This document shows, in pieces, positions 1 through 5,817 of a stretch of DNA of 6,579 bases. The first letter of the stretch is position 1; the number at the start of each line of letters is the position of its first letter. The translations under genes and the position numbers were made by a program. The stretch is taken from the NCBI GenBank assembly GCA_902783305.1, contig CACZQU010000420.1:1-6579 (forward strand), in the 5' to 3' direction. The DNA is from an uncultured Lachnospiraceae bacterium (lineage in GTDB: Bacteria > Bacillota > Clostridia > Lachnospirales > Lachnospiraceae). The notes beneath the pieces were generated by a model that worked only from the letters and a program-made list of their open reading frames with translations, ran no database searches and had not been told where the DNA came from.

Positions 1-549
1 AATATTGCCTACGGAAAACCCGACGCGGACATGGAGGAAATCGTGAATGCGGCGAAACAGGCGAATATTCACGATTTTATTCAGACTCTCCCGGATGGAT
101 ATGACACCTATGTCGGAGAAAGAGGCGCACGCCTGTCCGGCGGCCAGAAGCAGCGGATTTCCATAGCCCGCATCTTTCTGAAAAATCCGCCGATCCTGAT
201 TCTGGACGAAGCAACCTCCGCACTTGACAATGAAAGTGAGGCTTACATCCAGAAAAGCCTTGACCGGCTGGCCCAGGGCCGCACGACGATCACGATTGCC
301 CACCGGCTGTCCACGATCCGGGGAGCGGAGGAAATTCTCGTGATTGATCAGCAAGGCATCGCGGAAAGGGGAAGCCACGAAGAGCTTCTTGCCATGGACG
401 GGATTTACGCGCGGTATGTCAAAGCCTCTGAAACCAGAGAGATACCTGGGGCGAGGCTTTTTCATCTGGTGTCCCCCCGGCAGGGTGGTGTGCGCAAGAA
501 ACAATCCGCAGGGGGCCGTTTGCCGTACAATTATGTACAAGATCCATAA
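1..549 (+). CDS. ABC exporter, C-terminal nucleotide-binding domain (5' partial)
   Basis: The open frame runs in from base 1 and gives 182 residues, ending at TAA 547-549. It is the second half of the ATPase domain of an MsbA/MdlB-type exporter, in which transmembrane and ATPase domains are fused and ATP hydrolysis drives export across the membrane. Numbering from the first codon, the signature motif LSGGQKQR lies near residues 45-52, Walker [12 protein letters not shown] near 66-76 with catalytic Glu about 70, and the switch His in TIAHRLST about 101. The membrane domain, Walker A and Q-loop lie off the left edge. The family normally ends soon after a segment like GIYARYVKA (here about residue 140). 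This protein continues about 40 residues more, rich in Gly, Arg and Lys, with no ABC character, so the 3' end may have been altered. The substrate cannot be told. Family confidence is high. Confidence 0.95.
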   Translation, partial: NIAYGKPDADMEEIVNAAKQANIHDFIQTLPDGYDTYVGERGARLSGGQKQRISIARIFLKNPPILILDEATSALDNESEAYIQKSLDRLAQGRTTITIAHRLSTIRGAEEILVIDQQGIAERGSHEELLAMDGIYARYVKASETREIPGARLFHLVSPRQGGVRKKQSAGGRLPYNYVQDP

Positions 550-553
550 AAAA

Positions 554-750
554 TGTTACTATTCAGCCCCTCACCTCTCCTCATTCGAAATCCACGCCTT
601 CGGCGCTTCCCCGCCCCGCTTCGCGTGGCTTGATTTCTCATGAGGGGAGGTGACAGCTTTCAGCTGTCCATAAAATCGTATGAATCTGCCCTTACATGCA
701 AGCATGGCGTTCAGATTCGTACGATTTCATGAAGGGGCTGAATAGTAACA
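554..750. repeat. Structured element with 18-bp perfect terminal inverted repeats (MITE-like or structured 3' UTR)
   Basis: The first 18 bases (554-571, TGTTACTATTCAGCCCCT) are the exact reverse complement of the last 18 (733-750). Inside lie three more helices in series. Arm A pairs 571-584 with 640-653 (13 Watson-Crick pairs plus one G-U), then 587-591 with 633-637 and 592-597 with 623-628. Arm B pairs 652-658 with 662-668 perfectly around a 3-base loop. Arm C pairs 670-688 with 712-730 (one mismatch, one G-U). Almost every base outside the hairpin tips is in a helix, so the whole folds as a four-way junction. Runs of at least five A flank both ends and could be a target duplication, but A-runs also belong to the adjoining terminator. 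No protein of its own is evident. It may be a non-autonomous mobile element, or an RNA carried in the exporter 3' UTR. The inverted repeats are certain; the class is not. Confidence 0.8.
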
Positions 751-786
751 AAAAATCACTCTGCAGTCCTGCAGAGTGATTTTTTT
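750..786. terminator. Bidirectional intrinsic terminator between convergent genes
   Basis: ATCACTCTGCAG (755-766) pairs perfectly with CTGCAGAGTGAT (769-780). The stem is flanked by A6 at 750-755 and a T run at 780-786, so it presents a U-tract in both directions. It sits 9 bases from the stop of the minus-strand permease and about 200 bases after the exporter stop, and would end both transcripts. Confidence 0.93.
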
Positions 787-794
787 ACAGCCTC

Positions 795-1619
795 TTATTC
801 CAGGTTCAGCCTGCGGTCCAGCACAAACCAGGTAATGGCTCCATAGATGGCGACACCGACAGCGGCGATACCGATGATCCACACAGAAGCCGGCATGATA
901 TCGTTGACCAGAAAGGCACCAAGCTCCGTCTGCGCCGCCTGGTCCGCGGGGGACGGCAGGGATACCTGCTCGGAAAACCGTCTCAGATTCAGGAAAACAC
1001 TGGCTGCTGTCTCAAGAGCAGAGAATCCGATATACGCGAGAATGCTTCCGAGAATCCGGTGGCTTCCCCACATCTGCCCGATGCTCATGGAAGCAAAGAG
1101 CTGAAAAATGGACTCCATTATGGAAAGGATGCCGGCAGCAGCCAGGATAAGGAAAATCCGGAGTGTCACCGCCCAGCCATAATTTCCGATCAGGACAGTC
1201 CACATCACCTTGACCTGATCATAGAAGGCTGTTCCGGTTCCCAGGATGCGTTCCATAACAAAACCGCAAAACAGTCCGACGATCAGGCTTAAGATCATCC
1301 AGATTACAGGGCAGATCGTTTTGCTGATAATCAGCTGTCCTGTTGAAACCGGCAGGGAGAACATCAGATAGCCTTCTTCCTTCAGGAGATTCCTGTAGAA
1401 ACGAAGGATAATGAGTACAGCAGTGGCAATGAATACCGCAGCCACAGCGACGGCGAAAAGAATCAGCAGAATAATGGTGAGAAACCGTGTCTGCTCTTTA
1501 TTTCCTGACAACCGCATGTTCAGCGCAAGTCCGGCTGATGCAAGGACTAAAAACGCGTAAAGAGGGAGAATGATCCTCCCCGTAGCTTTCAATTCATACT
1601 TCAGCAGCTTGATCAGCAT
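795..1619 (-). CDS. ABC-2 type transporter permease subunit
   Basis: This encodes a 274-residue integral membrane protein, taken as the membrane partner of the ATPase encoded just upstream. About six hydrophobic segments are visible, near residues 15-35, 48-72, 103-125, 150-172, 185-207 and 245-268. A short charged cytoplasmic stretch after the second helix, KEEGYLMFSLPVSTGQLI, resembles the segment that precedes an amphipathic helix in ABC-2 permeases of gut Clostridia. The ATG at 1617-1619 overlaps the end of the ATPase gene by 7 bases and has a strong GGGAGGTG ribosome site at 1625-1632, so the two genes are translationally coupled. The protein has no ATPase motifs and ends at TAA 795-797, just before the shared terminator. 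Substrate is unknown; small peptides, antibiotics or lipids are the usual cargo of such pairs. Alternative: one half of a larger heteromeric exporter. Confidence 0.88.
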   Translation of the reverse strand: MLIKLLKYELKATGRIILPLYAFLVLASAGLALNMRLSGNKEQTRFLTIILLILFAVAVAAVFIATAVLIILRFYRNLLKEEGYLMFSLPVSTGQLIISKTICPVIWMILSLIVGLFCGFVMERILGTGTAFYDQVKVMWTVLIGNYGWAVTLRIFLILAAAGILSIMESIFQLFASMSIGQMWGSHRILGSILAYIGFSALETAASVFLNLRRFSEQVSLPSPADQAAQTELGAFLVNDIMPASVWIIGIAAVGVAIYGAITWFVLDRRLNLE

Positions 1620-2308
1620 CGGAACACCTCCCGGAAATATGCATCCACACTCATACCGGTTTCTTCTCTGAGCGAAACGACGGGTCTGTGCAGCAGAATT
1701 TCACCTTTCCTGATGAATACGGCTTCGTCCAGAATGGACTCAATATCCGCAATCAGATGGGTGGAGATCAGCACCAGGGCATCTTTGGCATAATTCTGAA
1801 AGATCGTGCGGAGGATGAAGTCCCTTGCTGCCGGATCCACGCCGGCGATCGGTTCGTCGAGAAGATAGATTTTTGCATCCCTGCACATGGTCAGGATCAG
1901 ACGTACCTTTTCCCGGGTTCCTTTGGACATCTTTTTCAGGCTCATGGACTCATCGATATTCAGGCTGCTCATCATATTCCTTGCCTTATCCGGACGGAAA
2001 TCGGCGTAAAAGTCCTGGAAAAATTTCAGCAGCTGCCGGGAATTCATCCACTCAGGCAGGGTTTCCTTGTCCGGAAGATAGGACATGATGGCCTTGGAGG
2101 ATTTTCCGGGCCGCTCTCCCGCGATCAGAATTTCCCCCTGTGTAGGCTGGATCAGTCTTGCTGCCAGCTTGATCAACGTTGTTTTTCCGCTGCCGTTCGG
2201 ACCGAGCAGACCGACAATCCGGCCGGATTCCAGGCACAAATCAATATGGTCGAGAGCGGTCAGACTCTGGTATTTCTTTACCAACCCCCGGCATTCCAGC
2301 ATATTCAC
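1613..2308 (-). CDS. ABC transporter ATP-binding protein (YtrB/BcrA-like)
   Basis: This is a 231-residue cytoplasmic ATPase that powers the downstream membrane subunit. Walker A GPNGSGKT lies at residues 36-43, a Q-loop-like YLPDKETLP near 77-85 with Asp in place of the usual Gln, signature MSKGTRE at 127-133, Walker B IYLLDEP at 147-153 with catalytic Glu152, D-loop GVD at 156-158 and switch His184 in LISTH. The degenerate signature and YLPD segment are typical of the YtrB/BcrA-type ABC-2 ATPases. The chosen start is GTG at 2306-2308, because GGAGGTGG at 2315-2322 is spaced well for it; an ATG two codons inside (2300-2302) is possible but farther from that site. In the Bacillus ytr operon a GntR repressor gene comes first; none is seen here. 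A promoter and paired leader lie just upstream. Confidence 0.92.
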   Translation of the reverse strand: MNMLECRGLVKKYQSLTALDHIDLCLESGRIVGLLGPNGSGKTTLIKLAARLIQPTQGEILIAGERPGKSSKAIMSYLPDKETLPEWMNSRQLLKFFQDFYADFRPDKARNMMSSLNIDESMSLKKMSKGTREKVRLILTMCRDAKIYLLDEPIAGVDPAARDFILRTIFQNYAKDALVLISTHLIADIESILDEAVFIRKGEILLHRPVVSLREETGMSVDAYFREVFRC

Positions 2309-2314
2309 CAGTTA

Positions 2315-2322
2315 CCACCTCC
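2315..2322 (-). promoter_or_regulatory. Ribosome binding site deciding a GTG start
   Basis: GGAGGTGG on the minus strand. Nine bases separate GGAGG from the GTG at 2308, against 15 from the next in-frame ATG, which favours the GTG start of the ATPase gene. Confidence 0.75.
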
Positions 2323-2335
2323 ATAGAATAATAAT

Positions 2336-2411
2336 ATGCATGATTCCGGGACTGTGGGAGCGCGCAGCGCAGGACAATCCGCAGGAGTGATTCTGAACGG
2401 CAATCATGCAT
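2336..2411 (-). promoter_or_regulatory. Inverted-repeat leader of the minus-strand ABC operon
   Basis: ATGCATGATTCCG at 2336-2348 is matched by its reverse complement at 2398-2411, with one bulged base (2401), giving 13 pairs of which 10 are continuous. The predicted transcript start is about 2411, so the first bases of the mRNA would pair with sequence ending 13 bases upstream of the ribosome site. The enclosed 49 bases are GC-rich and contain CTGCG-type repeats on the minus strand. It could be a stabilising 5' stem, an attenuation-type leader or two operator half-sites. No known riboswitch class was recognised. Confidence 0.5.
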
Positions 2412-2417
2412 GATTTC

Positions 2418-2446
2418 ATTGTAGCACAGACTTCCGGGTTTTTCCA
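2418..2446 (-). promoter_or_regulatory. Promoter for the ABC operon (extended -10)
   Basis: Reading the minus strand, TGGAAA (2446-2441) is the -35 candidate, followed by a 17-base spacer and TACAAT (2423-2418). TGC directly precedes TACAAT and makes an extended -10. The start point would be near 2411, about 100 bases before the GTG. Confidence 0.6.
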
Positions 2447-2586
2447 TAGACATAGCCGGAAAGGAGACATCTGTCCTGACCGGAGGGTACTGTTCACGGA
2501 TTAACGGGAAAGCCGTGCGCGGGGAAGGTCAGAGCGTGAAAAAGTAACCTCTGCGGTCGTCAGTCCTTCAATTCGTACAGGTTTTC

Positions 2587-2615
2587 TTGCTTTTTAAGAA
2601 ATCAATTGCTATACT
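2587..2615 (+). promoter_or_regulatory. Promoter of the TIM-barrel / yqeG / VanW operon
   Basis: TTGCTT (2587-2592), a 17-base spacer, then TATACT (2610-2615), preceded by TGC, which gives an extended -10. The predicted start is near 2622, leaving a leader of about 40 bases with GGAGAAG (2651-2657) before the ATG at 2664. Confidence 0.75.
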
Positions 2616-2663
2616 GAAAAGTGTATATTGAAGGTCGGGTTCAGAATATGGGAGAAGTGAAAG

Positions 2664-3341
2664 ATGAAAAAGAGCCCTGAATTAGTTGTCATGCTCACAC
2701 ACTATGACCGTACCGTCGAAAATGCATACGATGTATTCGACCAGTGCAAAAATACCAAGGCGAAATACTGGGGATTCAAGGAAGAACCGATACCTCTCCG
2801 GCAGATGCAGGAGCTGTATTCCTATATGAAGGAATACGGTAAGATTACCTCTCTGGAGGTGGTGGCCTATACGGAGGAGGAGTGTGTGCGGGGGGCGAAA
2901 ATGGCAGCAGCGTGCGGCTGTGATTATCTGCTGGGCACATATTTCTTTGATTCCGTCAATGAGATCTGCCAGGAAAAGGGAATTCGATATATGCCGTTTG
3001 TGGGGAAGGTATCCGAACGTCCGTCGATTCTGGAGGGAAGCATTTCCGGGATGATCGAGGAAGCGCACCGCTATCTGGAGAAGGGAGTCTATGGACTGGA
3101 TCTTCTGGGCTACCGATATACACAAGATGCGTATGAGCTGAACCGGCAGTTCGTTGCCGCAGTTGAGGCGCCTGTCTGTATTGCCGGAAGCATCAACAGC
3201 TACCAGCGCCTGGATGAGATTGCGCAGATCAGCCCATGGTCGTTTACCATCGGCGGTGCGTTTTTTGAGAATAAATTCCAGGGAAGCATTCCCGAGCAGA
3301 TCGATAAAGTATGCGATTATCTGGAGAAGAAAAATGCTTAG
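2664..3341 (+). CDS. Uncharacterised TIM-barrel-like protein, first gene of operon
   Basis: This encodes 225 residues, soluble, with no signal peptide or membrane segment. The alternating pattern of short hydrophobic strands and helices suggests a (beta/alpha)8 barrel: ELVVMLTHYD near 6-15, KYWGFKEEP near 34-42, SLEVVAYTEEE, CDYLLGTYFF, YMPFVGKV, GVYGLDLLGYRY, then VCIAGSINS (171-179) and FTIGGAFF (194-201). The last two segments look like the phosphate-gripping loops at the end of ribulose-phosphate-binding barrels such as KGPDC, NanE and HisA-like proteins, so a phosphorylated small ligand is likely. I do not recognise an enzyme and cannot name catalytic residues. The start ATG follows GGAGAAG by 6 bases. 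The stop overlaps the start of the yqeG-like gene by 8 bases, so they are co-translated. Fold assignment is inference; that the gene is real is near certain. Confidence 0.85.
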   Translation: MKKSPELVVMLTHYDRTVENAYDVFDQCKNTKAKYWGFKEEPIPLRQMQELYSYMKEYGKITSLEVVAYTEEECVRGAKMAAACGCDYLLGTYFFDSVNEICQEKGIRYMPFVGKVSERPSILEGSISGMIEEAHRYLEKGVYGLDLLGYRYTQDAYELNRQFVAAVEAPVCIAGSINSYQRLDEIAQISPWSFTIGGAFFENKFQGSIPEQIDKVCDYLEKKNA

Positions 3342-3885
3342 GCTTTTTTATCCCTGGGAGTACGCGGAGGATATTTACGGTATCGATTACAGGAAGCTGT
3401 TTGCCAGAGGCTTTCGCGGCCTGATTTTTGATATCGACAATACGCTGGTTCCGCATGGAGCCGATTCAACGCCAGACGTGGATGCTTTTTTCCGGGAGCT
3501 CAAAGACATCGGATTTCAGACCCTGGTCCTTTCCAACAACGATGAGGAAAGGGTGCTTCGCTTTCTGAAAAATATCGACGCGCTGTACATCTGCGATGCC
3601 AATAAACCCTATCCCAAAAGCTATCACAAAGCGGTGGACATGCTTGGAGGAGACAGGAAAAAGGTCGTCTGTATAGGGGATCAGGTTTTTACGGATATTT
3701 TCGGAGCCAACCTGAGCGGGATCCCCAGCATACTGGTCCATTTTATCCGCAAACCCGGTGAAACGGATATCGGCATCCGGAGAAAAACCGAGCAGAAGGT
3801 ACTGCGCTTTTACTGGCGGAGCAAATCAATGAGGCACCGGCTGGGAGATATCCTTCTGTCCGGGAAAGAGGAAGGAGTTATTTGA
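3334..3885 (+). CDS. yqeG: YqeG family HAD-IIIA phosphatase
   Basis: This 183-residue cytoplasmic phosphatase belongs to the haloacid dehalogenase superfamily, YqeG subgroup. The N-terminal MLRLFYPWEYAEDIYGID is typical of YqeG. Motif I FDIDNTLV gives nucleophile Asp33 and acid/base Asp35; motif II is LSNN near 66-69; motif III is the Lys in NKPYPKS (Lys91 or Lys95); motif IV is GDQVFTDIFGAN with Asp116 and Asp121 for Mg. The ATG at 3334 lies 8 bases after GGAGAAG and overlaps the preceding stop. The same frame stays open for 60 codons upstream inside the TIM-barrel gene, but that stretch is not protein-like and the family starts at this Met. The physiological substrate of YqeG is not well established. 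Its tight coupling to a barrel protein with phosphate-loop character hints at a shared phosphorylated metabolite. Confidence 0.95.
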   Translation: MLRLFYPWEYAEDIYGIDYRKLFARGFRGLIFDIDNTLVPHGADSTPDVDAFFRELKDIGFQTLVLSNNDEERVLRFLKNIDALYICDANKPYPKSYHKAVDMLGGDRKKVVCIGDQVFTDIFGANLSGIPSILVHFIRKPGETDIGIRRKTEQKVLRFYWRSKSMRHRLGDILLSGKEEGVI

Positions 3886-3886
3886 C

Positions 3887-4723
3887 ATGCTTTGGAAAAA
3901 AGATATGTTGTTCTGCGATATCAGCCCAACAACTTATGCCATCTCCGAGCAGAAGGAAATACTGAAACGCCATCTCAAAAATCTCACGGGAAAAGATAAA
4001 TTCTGTCATGAACGCCGGGAAGAAAAGCTTCCGAATTTACTGTCAGAGCATGATTCCAATCTGATCAAAAAGGGGAAAGGGATCGATATCCGCCTCCAGG
4101 AAAACAAGGCGGACAACATCGCTCTTGCGTGCTCACAGATGAACGGAATGATTATTCATCCCGGTGAAACCTTTTCCTTCTGGAAGGTGGTGGGAAAAAC
4201 AACGAAACGCCGCGGATACAAGGACGGACGTGTGATCGAAAACAACCGCCTCAAGCCGGGAATCGGGGGCGGCCTGTGCAACCTTGCCAATACGCTCCAT
4301 CTTCTGGTGCTGCACAGCCCCATGACCGTGACGGAATTCCACAGCCACTCCGATGCCCTCGCGCCGGATCACGGAAAAAGAGTTCCCTTTGCCACAGGGA
4401 CCTCCGTGAGCTATAACAATGTGGATTACCGTTTCCGGAATGACACCGATCAGGATGTACAGCTGCTTTTGTGGTGCCAGGATCTGAAGCTTTATGGAGA
4501 GCTGAGAAGTGAACGGGAGTATCCCTGGACCTATGAGCTCGTAGAGGAAAACCACCATTTCCGGAAAGAGGGAGAAAAATATTACCGGGTCTCAAAAATC
4601 TACCGGCTGACCCGGAGCCGGGAAACCGGAGAAGTGATGCAGAAGGATCTTGTTCTGGATAATCATTCGGAGGTCATGTTTGATTACTCCCTGATCCCGG
4701 AGGATCAGATCCGGGAGGCGTAA
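3887..4723 (+). CDS. VanW family protein
   Basis: This encodes 278 residues, close to the roughly 275 of VanW from vanB-type vancomycin-resistance clusters, where its function is unknown. Recognisable parts: QENKADNIALACSQMNGM (71-88), HPGETFSFWKVVGK (91-104), YKDGRVIENNRL (111-122), the hallmark GIGGGLCNLANTLHLLVLH (125-143), and NDTDQD (185-190), followed by a strand-rich C-terminus. The hallmark reads CNLAN where I recall CQ(M/L)SN in VanW proteins, a Gln-to-Asn change at residue 132. No signal peptide or membrane anchor is visible, as in the short VanW form and unlike longer Clostridial proteins with added anchors. The ATG at 3887 begins one base after the yqeG stop, with AGGAG at 3873-3877. 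No VanR/S/H/B/X genes are nearby, so this is not evidence of glycopeptide resistance. Confidence 0.92.
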   Translation: MLWKKDMLFCDISPTTYAISEQKEILKRHLKNLTGKDKFCHERREEKLPNLLSEHDSNLIKKGKGIDIRLQENKADNIALACSQMNGMIIHPGETFSFWKVVGKTTKRRGYKDGRVIENNRLKPGIGGGLCNLANTLHLLVLHSPMTVTEFHSHSDALAPDHGKRVPFATGTSVSYNNVDYRFRNDTDQDVQLLLWCQDLKLYGELRSEREYPWTYELVEENHHFRKEGEKYYRVSKIYRLTRSRETGEVMQKDLVLDNHSEVMFDYSLIPEDQIREA

Positions 4724-4886
4724 CGATAAATCCGGGATTCACTGGTCGGAGCATTTGTGAAACCTGTGTAAATTCAGCGTTTCTTCTCCTGACAAAAACT
4801 GATGAATAAAGATTTACCGACACACCCGATCCGGGAGCCTTAAGAGCTCCGGGGAAAGACGGAGAAGAAAAAGGCATAAAATGAAG

Positions 4887-4929
4887 TACGGCAGCAGTTC
4901 AGCCAGGCTGAACTGCTGCCGTGTTTTTT
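4887..4929 (+). terminator. Intrinsic terminator of the VanW operon
   Basis: ACGGCAGCAGTTCAGCC (4888-4904) is the exact reverse complement of 4906-4922, with a U-G pair possible outside it at 4887-4923. T6 follows at 4924-4929. It lies about 160 bases after the VanW stop. The upstream side lacks an A-run, so it probably works in the plus direction only. Confidence 0.92.
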
Positions 4930-5107
4930 ATGGCGGGGCCGCAGCAGAGAGGAATTCAGCTTACGGTGACGGGCAGCTCATTGTACAACGGTAACGTCGC
5001 AAGCGGGCGAAGGTCAGATCATAAACGGTAACTCTTTATCTTTACCTTCTGCTGCTCCTCCATCAGATGCTCAGATTTGCTGTCTTTCTCATTACGTAAA
5101 ATTACAG

Positions 5108-5136
5108 TTTCATTTCCTGCATGATTAGTGTATACT
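5108..5136 (+). promoter_or_regulatory. Probable promoter of the Nudix gene
   Basis: TATACT at 5131-5136 is a good -10. The best -35 at 17 bases, TTTCAT (5108-5113), is poor, so an activator or a different spacing may apply. The start would be near 5143, leaving about 40 bases of leader with GGAGG at 5169-5173 and AAAGG at 5176-5180. Confidence 0.45.
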
Positions 5137-5184
5137 CTCTTCAATCAACCGGAAAGAGAAACGAAAACGGAGGCGAAAGGAAAA

Positions 5185-5817
5185 ATGAAGAACCCTAAAG
5201 ACCCGCTGGCCTGGGAAGAAGTCAGCACGGAACATATCATTCAGGATGAATGGATTGACTTCAGAAGATCCACATGGCGTTTTCCGGACGGAAGCGAATT
5301 TGAACCTTTTTACAGCTACAGCCGTCGGGACTATGTGGTGATTGTGGCTTCAGATCCGGAAGGAAATTATCTTTGTGTCCGTCAGTTCAGACAGGGAATC
5401 CGGCAGGTTACAACGGAATTTCCCGCGGGAGGGATTGAACGCAAGGACGGGAAAGAGTATGGAAGCACAAGGGATGATCTGTCTGCAGAGGATGCGCTTA
5501 CAGCAGCAAAGAGAGAGCTTCGGGAGGAGACCGGATACGAGTCTGATGAATGGGAGCACCTTCTGACAGTTCCCTCCAACGCAACGATTGCGGACAATTA
5601 TGCGTATTTGTTTGCCGCGCGGAACTGCCGCAAGGTTTCCGGACAGGATCTGGACGAAACGGAATTTCTGAACCTGAATAAGCTTCCGGCAGAAAAGATA
5701 GAGGAATTGATCGCAAACGGCGGCTTCCAGCAGGCTGTCCACGTCGCGGCATGGCTGCTCTCCCTCCGGTCCCCGGACAGACCCCTGGCCGGTAATCCGG
5801 CAAAGAAGCCTGACTGA
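5185..5817 (+). CDS. Nudix hydrolase (ADP-ribose pyrophosphatase-like)
   Basis: This encodes 210 residues, probably a cytoplasmic enzyme cleaving a nucleoside diphosphate linked to another group; ADP-ribose or a nucleotide sugar is the likely substrate class. The N-terminal strand-rich domain (about 10-75) precedes FPAGGIE (79-85) and the Nudix helix RELREETGY (110-118), with metal-binding Glu111, Glu114 and Glu115 plus Glu102 upstream. The loop between AGGIE and that helix is longer than in the standard box by roughly a dozen residues and replaces the box's first Gly. SNATIADNYAYLF (131-143) and DLDETEF (155-161) match the later strands of ADPR-type Nudix enzymes. The ATG at 5185 follows AAAGG closely and GGAGG by 11 bases. 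A GTG 57 bases upstream in the same frame overlaps the -10 element and is rejected. The last 15 residues (RSPDRPLAGNPAKKPD region) look unconserved. Confidence 0.92.
   Translation: MKNPKDPLAWEEVSTEHIIQDEWIDFRRSTWRFPDGSEFEPFYSYSRRDYVVIVASDPEGNYLCVRQFRQGIRQVTTEFPAGGIERKDGKEYGSTRDDLSAEDALTAAKRELREETGYESDEWEHLLTVPSNATIADNYAYLFAARNCRKVSGQDLDETEFLNLNKLPAEKIEELIANGGFQQAVHVAAWLLSLRSPDRPLAGNPAKKPD

Larger units (their letters stand above)
2309..2663. other. Divergent intergenic region (355 bp)
   Basis: It separates the minus-strand ABC operon from the plus-strand TIM-barrel operon. It holds the ABC leader and promoter (2315-2446) and the plus-strand promoter (2587-2615). The middle part, about 2450-2580, shows no convincing gene, hairpin or repeat. 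Short open frames across the left part lack ribosome sites and protein-like composition. Confidence 0.7.
4724..5184. other. Intergenic region between VanW and Nudix genes (461 bp)
   Basis: First come about 160 bases of untranslated 3' sequence, then the terminator at 4887-4929, then about 200 bases upstream of the Nudix gene ending in its promoter and ribosome site. The first part carries GATCCGGGAG (4828-4837), which repeats the same ten bases at the end of the VanW gene (4708-4717). The second part carries the 9-base direct repeat AACGGTAAC at 4987-4995 and 5024-5032. No convincing gene was found on either strand. The best minus-strand open stretch, about 5019-5147, encodes some 40 charged residues but lacks a supported start. 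Confidence 0.6.

Noticed and set aside
344..643. Plus-strand frame running from the exporter gene into the inverted-repeat element
   Set aside because: It overlaps conserved ATPase coding sequence in another frame and its second half is only the GC-rich arm of the element.
1688..2326. Long plus-strand open frame antisense to the ABC ATPase
   Set aside because: It mirrors a gene with complete ATPase motifs, has no ribosome site, and its His/Gln/Pro-rich translation resembles an antisense shadow.
2682..3125. Minus-strand open frame antisense to the TIM-barrel gene
   Set aside because: The plus-strand gene has a promoter, ribosome site and coupled downstream gene; the antisense frame has none of these.
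3154..3333. Sixty extra codons in frame upstream of the YqeG start
   Set aside because: They lie inside the well-supported barrel gene, are Arg/Ser-rich and not protein-like, and the YqeG family starts at the Met of 3334, which has its own ribosome site.
3887..4723. VanW as a sign of a vancomycin-resistance cluster
   Set aside because: No ligase, dehydrogenase, dipeptidase or two-component genes of a van cluster are present, and VanW-family proteins are common in Clostridia without resistance.
4802..4843. Thirteen-codon frame MNKDLPTHPIREP after the VanW gene
   Set aside because: It has no ribosome site and its length is easily due to chance.
5019..5147. Minus-strand stretch encoding about 40 charged residues ending VKIKSYRL
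   Set aside because: It is too short to tell from chance, has no supported start, and overlaps the Nudix promoter; it could be a gene remnant but nothing shows it.
5128..5184. GTG start for the Nudix protein with 19 extra residues
   Set aside because: It overlaps the -10 element and would have no ribosome site; the ATG at 5185 is preceded by GGAGG and AAAGG.
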